Counted from the first letter of the stretch, positions 46,973 through 62,440 are shown. The stretch: DNA of 64,000 nt from Chondrilla cf. caribensis (GCA_964020155.1 OZ026548.1:4262397-4326396), one strand, 5' to 3'. Notes: generated by a model from the sequence alone, not told the origin. Program-made: numbers and translations.

Positions 46973-48662
46973 ACTAATTACTATGTATGTCTACACACAC
47001 ACATAGTTGTAGGCCCTCAATAACATACATATCTGCAACACCACATATCAATGCTATGCATTGAAGGTACTACCAGTGTAATGAATTACATATTTTATAC
47101 TGATTTGGTAATAAATTGAAGAAGATAATGTACAGATACAGAGAGGTCAAAGGTGATTGGTTTTAATCTATCTTAGTATGCGTGTATGTACATATATACA
47201 TATGAGTATATAGGTAATGTATGTATGTATGTATGTATGTATACATATACGTATGTGCATGTACTTCAAGTAATGTTTGTACGTATAATATGTGTGTATG
47301 CATGCATATATACATTACATGTGCAGATCATATCCTCAAAGATGCTCATGCTCTGAGTCATTCTTTCACCTACCTTCAGCATCCCAGTGTCCTAAAGACT
47401 CTTATTCCAAAATTACTAGTGTGCGTATGTACAGCACACACTGTAGTCCCAGCATCAGGTACTGTATGTGGCGCATACATGCAGTATGTATGTAAGTTAA
47501 TGAGATTCATATTCCAATCCTGCTGAGAAGGTCAATGCCCAGGATAAAATTGTGTTTACATGGAAAAATATCAACCACCACCCCTGTGCAGTGCAACTTT
47601 CATGTGAACATATACAGCAGTTAAGTTGAAGACAAACCTGGAAAACAATTAGTGATTTTTAAACAATTATCAAAGTAAGCCATAATGGCTAGCATCACCT
47701 TAACCTCAGATTGTTGTTTCAATTGCACGTGAGAAGTTTGGGTGTTGCTAATTGGGTCATGGTTCATTGGTAGACAACTGACTGTCTCTGTAAGTGGATA
47801 CTGTGAGGGGATTCCTATCCCATATAATACACACACCTGTTCACAGAAGCACTATTTCGATAATGATTATAATTCTAGTCAATAATGAAGCCTAAACTAA
47901 GTATTATTCCAATTATATATAGATTGGTCTATTTGATTGTGTAATAAAGTGCTTAATATGTAAGTCATTTACTCAACAACATGCAAGCAGGAACTCGATG
48001 TAATGGTCATATTGATAATATAGTAATACTATATGTGGTGTGTTGAAAAAAAAGGAGCAAATTAAACTGGAAAATGTACAGATATATCTGTGCTATTGGC
48101 ACAGTTGCCTTTGTTGTTGTACACCTATAATAAATTTCATTCTTTTCAAGTGATTGGTATTGTACTTTATCAATCAATCACCTAGCAACTCATTCCTCAG
48201 CCATAACAACTGCTTGGGATTTAGTATACATTATTATATTATTTATACACAAACATACCACATAACAACTATGAGTGTATCCTGACTTTAGGTTATAGCT
48301 TCGCCCTTATAAACAATGAAATCAAAGTGTCAGCAGAACAGACCCAAATGGTCCCAATAGAGGTATTTTAGTTATTACCTATAGATGTACTTACGTATTA
48401 GGTTATAATATGTCATGTAGAGATATACGTATATGACTACATTCTAACTTCAATACAAATGTACCCAACACATTATTGATTAACATTATAAAATGATGAA
48501 TAATGATATTCAATGCATTCAACAATTTGCATGCAGATGAGTTCCTCCACTACTTAATGATGGGGTATTTCCCAGTGAAGGTAGTACAGTTCTTAGACTG
48601 TGTAATTAACATTTTTGTAATTATTACTTGTTTCATTGTGTTCTCCAGATGAACTGACTTTT
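46973..48662. other. Spacer block E3
   Basis: 47,330-47,815 matches 26,130-26,600; at 47,819 it jumps to sequence equivalent to 27,945 (CCCATATAATACACACACCT) and continues to the C4L-7 3' flank. About 1.3 kb present in block E1 is deleted. No gene seen. Confidence 0.7.
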
Positions 48663-49449
48663 TTATCTGGTACACACGGCACATGTAATCTCCTTGTAGC
48701 TGTTGTACTGGTTACTGGAGCAGGGAATGAGACCGCTACTACAGTCTACCTCCACATGAAAGAGATCTGTTGCATGCCATGTATTGCCTGCACTTCCAGA
48801 AATTATACTATATTCTCTGTCAACGCAAATGAATTTGGTGCTGTGGGGGTTGGTATCGGCCTCGGTCATTAAATATCCCTGATATTCTAAGGTCCATCCA
48901 TAGTAGCAGCTAGTACGAGCAGGTATCATCATAACATCTGTTCTTGTTGTTTGACAGACAGCGCAGCGAGCATTGTAATTATGTCTGTATGTTTTTGTCA
49001 CCGGTTGCTCATATTCTGCTGGCACTAGTTTGGCATGGCTTGGTGTATTCGTACTATAAGTAGAGTATTGAGGATAGTAAGGTAGGCATACAAAGTCAGA
49101 TGCACCTCCGCTCCTGCTATGTGCAGTCCCAGCCAACACTCCACTGTAAACCAGTCTTGTAGTTCCAGAAACACTTGGACAGTAGTTATTGCCATAGCGA
49201 GTGTATACTGCACCTAATTGTCAATTGGGTGCAGATACAATATCATGCCTGACGTATATATGGAGCATGTAATGTGTATTTTTTAGTGAATACTATAATA
49301 AATACACACATGTGTATTGAATGTATTATATATCTAACAAGATCTAGTCTCACAGACATCATATCAATGAAATAGGTATGCAAGAAAATATACTTACCTT
49401 CAGCAACGTTACAGGCAAATAGCAAAGCGAGAAACATTCCCAACATCAT
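48663..49449 (-). CDS. C4L-7, secreted cysteine-rich C4-like protein (type III)
   Basis: Exons 49398-49449 (52 nt) and 48663-49213 encode 200 aa. Signal peptide MMLGMFLALLFACNVAE; a second ATG at codon 2 could also start it. The mature part begins GAVYTRYGNNYCPSVSGTTR and ends TCAVCTR, with SGGASDFVCLPYYPQYSTY, NARCAVCQTTRTD, MIPARTSCYYGWTLEYQGYL and FICVDREYSIISGSAG. Ten cysteines as in types I and II; the five extra residues lie mainly before VYSG. The gene is intact, with a TATA box at 49,571-49,579. Confidence 0.85.
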
Positions 49450-49570
49450 CCCTGTATTAGTTCTTGTACACTGATGAACTAGGCTGATAGGTTCGCGTGA
49501 TGAGCTGAATTAGGTTCTAGTAGGCATTTTATACCTGGTGAAATATGGTCTGATGTACTTCTTGCAATCT

Positions 49571-49579
49571 CCTTTTATA
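49571..49579 (-). promoter_or_regulatory. TATA box of C4L-7
   Basis: TATAAAAGG on the minus strand preceded by CATGACACCCCAGTAGG, identical to C4L-6 although the two genes encode different protein types. Confidence 0.75.
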
Positions 49580-49977
49580 CCTACTGGGGTGTCATGTAAT
49601 TGTTTTCAGAAGTGAACAGTGACCCTCCCTCTCCTTTGCCTTATATTGGCTTCAGGGATAACAGAATTTCCTAATATGTCTGCAGACATAGTCTTAGGTC
49701 CTCAAAAACACACATATCTGCATTGCCACCTACCGATGCCATGCATGGAAGGTACTACCAGTGTAGTAAATTGAATATTTAACTGATTTGATAATAAAAA
49801 TTATATTGTAAGAGATAATGTATATGCACATACAGAGAGGTCAAAGGTGATTGGTTTTAATCTCCATTGTTGTATGTGAAGGTACTACCAGCGTAGTATT
49901 TACAGTATGTACATATGTGTATGTACATATATACATATGTGTGCATATACGTACATGTATGTATAATATGTATATGT

Positions 49978-50043
49978 AATAGTTGTACCCCGCTTTTGGT
50001 CGGTACATTCCCATGTACCGACCAAAAGCGGGGTACAACTATT
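49978..50043. repeat. Perfect 31-bp-arm hairpin with 4-nt loop
   Basis: The left arm (AATAGTTGTACCCC..GGTACAT) and right arm are exact reverse complements over 31 bp, separated by TCCC. Perfect arms with a 4-nt loop suggest a recent or maintained structure. It bounds the left side of the composite segment to 50,652. Confidence 0.95.
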
Positions 50044-50081
50044 ATGTATCCCGTTCGATAGCACGATTACGAGTAGCGGAG

Positions 50082-50432
50082 ATGGATTTCGTTCACGACA
50101 TCGAAAAAGACGATTTTCTGAAAGAGATGGAGGTGGCTATCAACCAATTCAGTTGGCTTCTTGGCCGCCCGTACTTCCCGAACCAACGAGCGTCAGGACA
50201 CTTATCGAACGAACGAGGAAAATGGCCGAATCCACGAGCCTTGGAATATTTACCGAGCGAACCAAGAAACTCATCGAACCAACGATTTTCAGAGTATTTA
50301 CCGAACGAACAAAGAAACTTGCCGAACCAACGAGTTTCAGAGTATTTACTGAACGAACGAGGAAACTTGCCGAACCAACGAGGCTTAGAATACTTACCGA
50401 ACGAACAAAGCAACGGTTATGGCTTCTTCTAA
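50082..50432 (+). CDS. Possible 116-aa protein with 16-residue tandem repeats
   Basis: ATG at 50,082 opens a frame starting MDFVHDIEKDDFLKEMEVAI, followed by NQFSWLLGRPYFP. Five tandem 16-residue units follow (one is FSEYLPNEQRNLPNQR; others vary as ALEYLPSEPRNSSNQR or VSEYLLNERGNLPNQR), encoded by a 48-bp DNA repeat over about 50,180-50,419. The frame stops at 50,430-50,432. A second ATG frame, 50,419-50,545, overlaps it by 14 nt in the +1 frame and continues NRKSEKQPSLNPVENVEEWL. CGA-rich codons differ strongly from the neighbourhood. It may be a gag-like remnant of an unknown element, or not a gene at all. The 48-bp periodicity keeps several frames open, so the open frame is weak evidence of coding. 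Confidence 0.35.
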   Translation: MDFVHDIEKDDFLKEMEVAINQFSWLLGRPYFPNQRASGHLSNERGKWPNPRALEYLPSEPRNSSNQRFSEYLPNEQRNLPNQRVSEYLLNERGNLPNQRGLEYLPNEQSNGYGFF

Positions 50433-50556
50433 TAGAAAATCCGAGAAACAACCTTCTTTAAACCCCGTTGAGAACGTCGAAGAATGGCTCGAGCCAAGAA
50501 TACAGCCGAGAATACACAATGGGCACATAACAATGGGTGTTGATTAATTAATACCA

Positions 50557-50652
50557 GTCACTTAAAAACTGGGGTACATCACTAATAGGGTCAGTGTTGT
50601 ACCCCAGTACATCGCGAATGTACTCCAGTCGGTCCCTTTGATCTTAAGTGAC
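50557..50652. repeat. Nested right-hand hairpin of the composite segment
   Basis: The outer arms GTCACTTAA (50,557) and TTAAGTGAC (50,644-50,652) enclose inner arms ACTGGGGTACATCACT (50,568-50,583) and AGTGTTGTACCCCAGT (50,593-50,608), matching 15 of 16. The GTTGTACCCC word is shared with the left hairpin at 49,978. Confidence 0.8.
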
Positions 50653-53134
50653 AATATCACCAATCGGGATACATGTACATATGTACAGTATGCACGTATG
50701 TATATACTGCATGTAACATATGTACATATAATATGTGTGCATGCATGTGTACAGTACACTATGCATACAGTATGTGTGCATATCATTTCCTCTAAGATGC
50801 TCATGCTCTGAGTCATCCTTCCACCTACCTCTCAGCATCCAATTGTCCTAAGAGACTCTCATTCCCAAATTACTAGTGTAAAGTATGTCCAACACCCATT
50901 GTTGTCTCAACATCAGGCATAGTATGTGATTTATCTTTTCGTATGTAGTGTAATATACAGTATGTATGTGAGTTAATGAGATTCATATCCCAATCCTGTT
51001 GACTAGGTTGAATGCTCAGGTACGAATTGTGTTTACATGGAAACTTGTCAACTACCACCTCTGTGCAGTGCAGTGAAACATTCCTGTAAGCATACAACAG
51101 TCAACTTGAAGACAAGCCTGGGAAACAATTAAATGATTTTTAAACAATTATCAATGTAAGTCATAATGTCTAGAATCACCTTAACCCCGGATTATTGTTT
51201 TGATTGTACTTAAGAAGATTGGTTGTTGTTATTTGGGTCATGGTTCATTGCAATTGGTAGACAGCAGCAACAGCAGTGTGGGAGTCCTGTACTGAGTCCT
51301 CCACTCCCCTTATGATGTCATTCACAGTCAGCAGCAATGTCTGAAATCACACTGTCACCTGTTGTCCTAAGAGACCCTATATCCAAAAGTACCGATGTGA
51401 GGTGCAGTACACACTGTTGTCTTGCCATCAGGTACAGTATGTGTGCATGTAGTATATACAGGGTGTGCATGAGTTTGCATCTCAATACTATTGAATGAGA
51501 TGATTGCTGTTGTCCACAATTATCTACACGACCCCTGCATCAGACCTGGTACAGTAGTAGGTAGTACTATAATAATGATATTTTGGGCTATTGATGTTGA
51601 CACTGTTCCCAACTGTAGTTACGGATGCGGATTTAAGAAAATCATTAAGACTTCAGATTGCTGGGTATACTGTATGTATCATGGTGCGTGGGTGGAAGTC
51701 AGGTGGATCAAAGGAAAAAGTGGATTTATATCTGCGACATAAGCCTGCTTCCTTAGATATTACCCAGGTCATAATTAATATCCATACAAATTAATCAATA
51801 ACCTAGCAATACTCATTAACACTTCAATCACAACAATGCCCTTCAATTAACGTAGTGCAAGCAATACTACAGTAGTGAATAGTATAAAAACCAAAACAAA
51901 TATAATATGTGCATAGTCCTAAGTAATGCCACTATGACACATATTTATTGTATCCCTCCTGGGTGGGCTGCAGCAAAGATACAGACACTTCTGTCTCTAA
52001 TTATTGTCAACTCGAGTTGCACCATTGTTGTCCATTAATGGACAAAGTATCTGACAGTGTATCTCTGCTGTAACCCACCCAGGAGGGATAGTAGAGCTAT
52101 TATTATATATTTTTAATTATTTGATGTCCTCAATCATATATTCAGCTTTCACGATAGCACTGTAACTATGGTAATGATGTCTGACTCTTTCCTCTGACAT
52201 GTTGATGAATGACTAGGACAGTTTGGCATTTGCTGGGATTTATTTTGTCTTCATTTTACACATACGTACTGTACTACTGTTGGTAGATTGTGTGCTGATA
52301 GATGAAATAAATTTTCACTGTTGTTGTTTCAATTGATTTTAATGTGATTCTTAAACAATTAACTGCTAGAGTCGTGTTGTAGTTATTAAGTGGTTTAAAT
52401 TGAAATAATGTTATGTCATTTAATTGGCTATGAATTCCACCCTGAGTACCCATAATAATGTGTACACACACCTGTTGACAGAAACACTATTATAATAATA
52501 AGGATAATAATTCTAGTCAACAATGAAGCCCAAACTAAGTATTCTAATTATATATAGATTGTTTTACTTGAATGTGTAATTAAGTGCTTAATATGTAAGT
52601 CATTTATCCAACAACATGCAAGCAGGAACTTGATGTAATAGTCATAGTGATAATATAGTAATACTATATGTGGTATGCTGAAAGAACAAATCGAACTGCA
52701 AAATGTACAGATATATCTGTGCTATTGGCACAGTTGCCTTTGTTGTTGCACACCTTTAAAAAGTCCATTCATTTCAAGTGATTGGTATTGTACTTTATCA
52801 ATCAATCACCTAGCAACTCATTCTTCAGCCATGACTACTGCTTGAGAGTTAGTATACATCATTATATTATTTATACACAAACATACAACATGACAATTAT
52901 ATTTGCATGCTGACTTTAGGTTAGCTTCGCCCTTGTAAACGATCACATTATTGATTAGCATTTTAATATGATGAATTATAATGATATTCAATACATTCAA
53001 CAAATTGCAGATGAGTTTTCTCTACTACTTAATGATGGGGTAGTTCCCAGTGAAGGTAGTACAGTTCTTAGACTATGTAATTAACATCTTTGTAATTATT
53101 ACTTGTTACATTGTGTTCTCCAGATGAACTGACT
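50653..53134. other. Spacer block E4, duplicate of 26-28.2 kb
   Basis: Collinear with block E1 at an offset of about 24.7-24.9 kb, including the spacer module (51,270-51,540) and the TATCCCTCCTGGGTGG hairpin (51,948-52,090). No gene seen. Confidence 0.8.
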
Positions 53135-53894
53135 TTATCTGGTACACACAGCACATGTGATCTCCTTGTAGTTGTTGTACTGGCTACTGGAGCAGGGAAT
53201 GAAACCGCTACTACAGTCTACCTCCACATGAAAGAGATCTGTTGCACGATACGTATTGCCTGCACTTCCAGAAATTATACTATATTCTCTGTCAACGCAA
53301 ATGAATTTGGTGCTGTGGGCATTGGTATCACTCTCAGTCATCAAATATCCCTGATATTCTAAGGTCCATCCATAGTAGCAGCTAGTACGAGCAGGTATCA
53401 TCATAACATCTGTTCTTGTTGTTTGACAGACAGCGCAGCGAGCATTGTAGTTATGTCTGTATGTTTTTGTCACCGGATGCTCATATTCTGCTGGCACTAG
53501 TTTGGCAGGGTATGATCTACTTGTACTATATGTGGAGTATTGAGGATAGTAAGGTAGGCATACAAAGTCAGATGCACCTCCGCTCCTGCTATGTGCAGTC
53601 CCAGCCATCACTCCGCTGTAAACCAGTCTTGTAGTTCCAGAAACACTTGGACAGTAGTTATTGCCATAGCGAGTGTATACTGCACCTAATTGTCAATTGG
53701 TTTACAGATATAACATCATACCTGATGTATATATGTAGCGTGTAATGTGTATTGAATGTGATATTAATATCTCTATATAACAAAATCTACCAACAGACAT
53801 CATGTCATTTAAATAGGTATACAATATAATTGATATACTTACCTTCAGCAAAGTTGAAGGCAAAAAGCAAAGTGAGAAACATTCCCAACATCAT
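53135..53894 (-). CDS. C4L-8, secreted cysteine-rich C4-like protein (type III)
   Basis: Exons 53843-53894 and 53135-53685 encode 200 aa. Signal peptide MMLGMFLTLLFAFNFAE. The mature protein differs from C4L-7 at a few positions (STSRSYPAKLVPAEYEHPV, TESDTNAHSTKF, GNTYRATDLF). It keeps all ten cysteines and the same splice phases and double-AG acceptor. It is the closest intact relative of C4L-psi2. A TATAAAA box is at 53,973-53,979. Confidence 0.85.
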
Positions 53895-53972
53895 CCCTGC
53901 ATAAATTCTTATACGCTGATGAACTAGGCCGACAGGTATGAGCTGAATTAGGTTCTAGTAGGGCTAACCCTA

Positions 53973-53979
53973 TTTTATA
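53973..53979 (-). promoter_or_regulatory. TATA box of C4L-8
   Basis: TATAAAA on the minus strand about 80 bp upstream of the ATG. The preceding sequence is not the CATGACA type, so this promoter differs from C4L-7 despite near-identical coding exons. Confidence 0.6.
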
Positions 53980-55695
<1,716 letters not shown>

Positions 55696-56618
55696 TCATT
55701 TGGTGCAGACTGCACAAGTAATCTCTTTGTAGCTGTTGTAAGGAGGGCACAAGATATTGCCCGAGCAATGTGCTTCAACGTTCCATACGTCGGCTGCTTG
55801 TGGAGTATGGCCTTGGCTTCCGCTGATGGAGCTGGGATACCTGTCCATGCATATGAACTCGGATCTGTACCTGTAATCCCTTGATGCCATCAGGTAACCG
55901 TAGTACTCTCTCCTCCAGGAGGTCGGGCAGCTTGTAGTTCCTGGGACCATCAGGACATCTGTTCGAGCTTTGGAGTGGCACACGACACATGGAGCATTTC
56001 TGTCCCAAACGTAGTTACCCATGATGGTACCATGTGGTTGCATCTCAACTGGTGCTATTCTTGCTGTATTTTGTGTACCAGACTGATAGCTGGAGTACAC
56101 AGGACTTTTTGTGAGACAAACAAAATTCGCCCCACTGCCTTTTGTGGAATATTGGGAGCCAGCTGCAAAACCATCATAAACCTTATAGGCTCCATACGGA
56201 CAGTACGTTTTCCCCCATCTTGTGTACACAACTCCTGAGAGGGGTCAGAGAGAAAATAAAGCATGACATTGTGTCTTTGTTGATTAAATTCAATCCATGA
56301 CACTAATATCCTCCAATATCCATTTACAGGCAATCATTCTACATACATCCAGGCAGGATTTAAGAAGGGTAGTTGTCATTAATTTTGATTAGTAAAACAT
56401 GCTACAATTAAGGTAGTGAAGCATCAGCAAGCTTCAAATTCCAGAACCTGGGAGTCTGGAAGTCTGTGATGTACATGACTATGAAGATAACTCATGATTG
56501 GATATATCACATGAGAGTGAAGTAGGTATTTTCTGCAGTGCACTTCACATAATACATTATATTACATACCTTGACCACAGTGAAGGACAGTCAACAGTAC
56601 CAAAAGAATTTGCAGCAT
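55696..56618 (-). CDS. C4L-9, secreted cysteine-rich C4-like protein (type I)
   Basis: Exons 56570-56618 and 55696-56234 encode 195 aa. The signal peptide MLQILLVLLTVLHCGQ carries an extra cysteine. The donor is GTATG rather than GTAAG. The mature part begins GVVYTRWGKTYCPYGAYKVY and ends TCAVCTK, with KGSGANFVCLTKSPVYSSY, NAPCVVCHSKARTD, MVPGTTSCPTSWRREYYGYL and FICMDRYPSSISGSQG. Ten mature cysteines. The intron is 335 bp, shorter than the 843 bp of C4L-1. Intact; the closest relative of the broken C4L-psi5. Confidence 0.85.
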
Positions 56619-56682
56619 CTCGTCCGAATTGATTCTTGAATTCAGGTTGAGGATTGTAAAGTGAGTTACAAGCTGATGGTAC

Positions 56683-56692
56683 TCCTTTTATA
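56683..56692 (-). promoter_or_regulatory. TATA box of C4L-9
   Basis: TATAAAAGGA on the minus strand, 65 bp upstream of the ATG, the same spacing as C4L-6. Confidence 0.7.
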
Positions 56693-57000
56693 CATGCTAG
56701 GATGATGTGTCTATCTGTACCTGTGATGTTCTGATTATTAGAATTAGCATATTCTGGGAAATGAACTCTGTCTGTCACCCTTGCAGGGATTCCTTCCCCT
56801 CACACAAGTACCATTTGCAAGAGTGTAAGACTTGACTGACTTAGCCTCAGGCACTTACATGGTATATAATATTGGCAAGTAGAATTATTGATTAATAAAT
56901 TATAATAGAATTAGTCTATTCTGTTCACTACTGCATATACATCTGTTTTTGCACAACATGTGACCGAAAATTCATTTGTTACCCACTACAAAACAAGTTT

Positions 57001-57115
57001 GCCCCACTTCCCTTTGTGGAAATTATGAAAGGAGCTGCAAAACTATTATACACCTTATAAACTCCAAACAGACAGTAAGGCTCTCCCTATTCTTGTGTAC
57101 ACAAGTCCTGGAAGG
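57001..57115 (-). pseudogene. C4L-psi10, type I N-terminal remnant
   Basis: About 110 bp matching the start of type I exon 2 (CTTGTGTACACAAG at the acceptor, then sequence related to KTYCP..YKVY..AAG), with frame-breaking changes. Its intron (57,120-57,480) parallels that of C4L-9, but the exon 1 region (equivalent to 56,520-56,745) is deleted. At about 57,500 the match resumes upstream of the C4L-9 promoter. Both the signal exon and the C-terminal half are gone. Confidence 0.75.
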
Positions 57116-58499
57116 AGTTGGAGAAAAATAGAGCATGTGTCTTTGTTAATTATATTCAATCCATGACATGCATATTATGCATTTGTATATGCATAACATC
57201 ATACATACATAAATGCTTAGATAACATAGTATTGAGAAATTAAGTATATATACAAATAGTATTATGTATACAATTTCCACTTACAGGCAATATACATATC
57301 TACATGCCTGTAGGAAGGATTTGAGAAGGGGAGCTGCCATTTGATTGGTAAAACATGTCAGTATGATAGAAAGTATTAAGCATCAGAAAACACTGTCTGT
57401 TGCACTAAGTAAGGCCATTAGCTTCAAATGCCAGGACCTGGGAGTCTGGAAGTCTGTTATGTACACAACTGTGAAGAAAATTATGATTGGATGTACTTTA
57501 GCATGTTCAGGGAAATGAACTACGTCTGTCACCCTTGGATGGATTCCTTCCCCTCACATAAATTACATTATGAGAATGTAAGACTTGGCTAACTTAGCCT
57601 CAGGCTCTTACATGGTAAAATATCATGCAATATCAACAGCACTAGCTGACTAGTCTGGTGTAGCTGACCCTTTCTACTGAGCATTGTACATGAGCATATT
57701 TTCAACCTCAAAATGTACAAATTATATTATTATGTGTAATTGCCATCATCAAACTCCACCTCCCAGATAGAAAGTGAAACACAGCCACACCAGACACTTT
57801 TTCTGCACCCCTCCTGTGTCATAAAGGGTCAGCTCTACCAGACGAGTGCCTCACTGAGTGTGACTTGGGTATTAATTTTACTAATTTGACAACATTACAT
57901 TGTCGAGGACTGGTTGGTGTATTTGTGTAATTATTCCTTAAAACAGCAATGTTTTCCATAGTCCCTATCTTGCATGTTATTGTACACACATATTATGCTC
58001 ACATATGCATACATATGTACATGTACGTACTGTAGGTATGAATGCTCACACACACCCACCAACCCATACAAACATACAAGTACTAATGTGTACTAGCTAC
58101 AATGAACATGGAGTGAAGGGATATCCATCAAACCTACATTCAGTCCCCCATTTGGAGTGAACTGTACTCCTCTCACTTGTAGCAGGTGGAATGTGTGTAG
58201 ACTCACACTTCAGTTCTCATCCCAATGACACTGCTGACCTTGTACTTGTAATTGTATTATGTACTTTTAAACTATACTTTTCCCAAAATTAAATGTCCAC
58301 AATGCACACTCATTTGTAGCTTGTGCGCAGGCAGTCAATTAGTACATGATAATACAAGAGCAGATTGGTCACCAGATGTTGAAGGGATCCCACTAACTGT
58401 GTAAGTCCCCAGACACCCGTCATGGTGTCTCCTTCCTGAATGCGAGGAAAGTTCATTACACCTACCTAGCACAAAAAAGCACAGCCATGTACTGTGTGC
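57116..58499. other. Spacer, no gene seen
   Basis: 57,120-57,620 duplicates the C4L-9 intron and upstream region. 57,620-58,440 appears unique within the window, with no reading frame I can support. Confidence 0.55.
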
Positions 58500-59571
<1,072 letters not shown>

Positions 59572-59966
59572 GATATAATTTATCTATTTTATGTTAACGG
59601 ATTAACAGTTGAACTGTTAACGAATTAACCGTTAACTATTTTTATAGAAGTAGAATCCACCTAGAACGTACATGACACGTTTCAAAGAGTTAGTTTGTTC
59701 CAGTGATTTTTGACGAGTGTTTTTAGACGGCTGCGTACATATCTTACAGAGAAGTTAAAGTTTAGCGCTAAAGAAACCATGATCGAAAACTCAGATACGT
59801 TTTCACTCGTTCTAGACATAACAAGTGACGTCATACGATTAACGCGTTACTGGTTAAACGGATTAACTGTAGTCTAGCTAGCTAGCCCGTCCCCGCACAC
59901 GCGCCCTACGGGCGCTAAGAGCGGGAGAACAAAAACGTTATCTTTTCCATGATCTGTACTGTACTT
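59572..59966. other. TTAAC-rich segment of unknown type
   Basis: Dense GTTAACGGATTAACAG, GTTAACGAATTAACCGTTAA and later TTAACGCGTTACTGGTTAAA palindromic words at both ends (59,593-59,640 and 59,836-59,872), then CGCGCCCTACGGGCGCTAAG. It is unlike the rest of the window and may be a small TIR element inserted at the edge of block D. No gene seen. Confidence 0.5.
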
Positions 59967-60262
59967 ACAAAATTTGTTACTGGGAAATTGAGGTAGATCG
60001 TAATGTTTGGATGTTTGGTGGATAAAATGGTGACAGATTAACAAGAATTCACTGTACATGCAAACATGAGTTCTTGATCCCGTAGTTACGGATGCTGATC
60101 ATATCAGAAAGTACACTCACATGTATGCATGGGCCAAATCATCCTGAAATGCATACTTCAATTTGAATTAAAATGTTTACCCCAGGCACACTGTTTCAGT
60201 GCAACCCACATCCGTTCCATGCAACGGACTTGTATGTACATATGCCTGTACTGTGTACACAG

Positions 60263-61053
60263 ACCAACAACTGTGCATCGGTTTTATGTGAGCAACACAG
60301 TGGAGGATAAGATGTACCACTTGTTCCATCCTGAGGGAGAGGAAGCAGTGGCCACCGAAAGGTGAAGTGTACATGCATGTATGGTATAATACCAACCTGA
60401 GTGCACTGCACTGTATGTACCATATGTACAGGTGAATTCAAAAGAGTAATCTTCTGTTAGTACATACTATGAATCCCTGAGTATGTATGTACGTATGTAC
60501 ATTTGTACTGTACATACTTAGGTAACTACAGATGTACACTAGTTTGTATGCTTAGTGAGTACAAGAAGTGTGTGTATGTGTGGATACTTTGCCCTAGAGT
60601 CCTTATAGTATGCAGTATGACCTCTGCTAAAGGACACTGACATAGTAAACATATACATACATAGTAACTTACCTTCTTACAGAGGATGCTTATTGAGGCA
60701 TGTCAATTGAGTCTTTGTGGTGCTAGTACATTTTTACCTCTGAAGAATCTACAATCCCATTCCATTCAACAATCTGAAAATTTTACTTTGTAACTTGTGA
60801 AATCAAAACATGAGTATCTTGAATATGTGATTATGCACGTTTAAACATATTGTACGCATATATGTATGTAAATATTATAGTGCTTATTTGTTGTGCATGT
60901 ACCACCATGCTATGGAAGGTACATGATGTGTGTATGTAGTGTCTTATCCATGGTTTGTACTTCATGTACAGATTGGAGTGTCTGGATACAAGTGAAAGGA
61001 AAGCTGAACTATCCATCAAAGAGTTCAGAGGTCTATTTGTGGCCAATCCTTAA
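60263..61053 (+). pseudogene. SHPRH exons 24-25, copy D
   Basis: Exons 60263-60361 and 60972-61053 have the same lengths (99, 82), splice signals and stop as SHPRH exons 24-25 and encode PTTVHRFYVSNTVEDKM... and LECLDTSERKAELSIKEF...FVANP. No upstream helicase or RING exons accompany them. Confidence 0.88.
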
Positions 61054-62066
61054 CATTTTAGCATCCAATCCTGTCAAATTGTTCAAGATTTCCATGACTT
61101 TTCATGTTTGATTCACATACGCATGCAGTTCTGTACTGTAAATTTACACATGCAGATGTACCAACATAATATGGTGCATGCTTACCAATGATTCTTCAGC
61201 ATATTGTCCTTTTCAGGACCAGACATTGTATGGAGATTTTTGGTAGTTACTATAATCGCAAGTTTAATTGTGAATTGTGGAATTTGTAGCTTTTATGTAT
61301 GCAGCAGTAGCAATTAAAACGGGATTTGTATAACTTAATATTGAAACACCAAGCATAAAAACCTCTAGATTCTTTAAACATAGTTTTCAGCTGTTTGCTA
61401 TGCAGTGTTTATAAGCAAATGTAGAGATTTGTTGAGACATGTTTGGATCACCTATAGTGAGAAACAGACGTCAATCTACTTGAGTTTGTCAACAGTCAAA
61501 TGAGATCTTGTAAACTTTGTTGTATCTAATGGTTGGCCATGGATCAGATGATGGCTCCATGTATGTTTCTATAGCTACTAGGTAATATTCAGTTAGAATA
61601 CATGTCAATTGATGTATTGTATATAGTTGGAATTTGACAGCTAGTAAAGGTAACTTGAAATTAAGAATTTGTCTGTTTTACAAACTTCCCTATCTGTTGT
61701 ACATATTGACCTATAGTACATGTGTAGTATATAAATGTTCAGTGTTGTATTATTTGTTCATACTACACTGAGCTAACCGTGGATTACGAGTTCAAGGTAA
61801 GATTCAACAGTTATACATATCGGGATGGATGAAGAAAGGGAATTCGAGCATTATCAAGAGTAAAAGTGGTGAGTGGTTGAATCTCCATTGTTACATGATT
61901 GTGTGCAGCACTGCTATTCACTCCTTTTGTATCATATGCCTGTGTGGTATACATACAATAGGTATGTATGTACATATACATGTTTACTATATTTCAATAT
62001 TATTGTACTATCATGTATAAATGTGTATATTCCAATACAACATGTACTGTATGTATATTTTGCATG

Positions 62067-62440
62067 TACAGTGAATTCTCGTTAATCTGCCACCGCTTTA
62101 TCTGCCAAACCTGTTTATCTGCCGCCAATTGCCTGCATGAATTCATTTGTATGGTTTTACTATTGATGTAATCCGCCAATCAGATAATCTGTCTCCGCCA
62201 CAATTTTGTGACATCACTTCCTCTAATTACGCGTGTTATGTAACACTTAATCCGCCAGTCCTTTAAGAAGATGGCTATCAAGTATGTTTGTTGCTATTGT
62301 TATATTATGCTATTGCTATTTGTGCTATATGCTATTGTTTGCTTGATATAATATAATATTGTGATCAAAATTTAAGTAATTCGTTAATCCGCCAAATATT
62401 GCTAAAACGAATTGTGGCGGATTAACGAGAGTACACTGTA
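62067..62440. mobile_element. Pogo-like MITE, block D copy
   Basis: TACAGTGAATTCTCGTTAAT at the left, GGCGGATTAACGAGAGTACA at the right. Positional twin of the 22,269 element. Confidence 0.8.
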
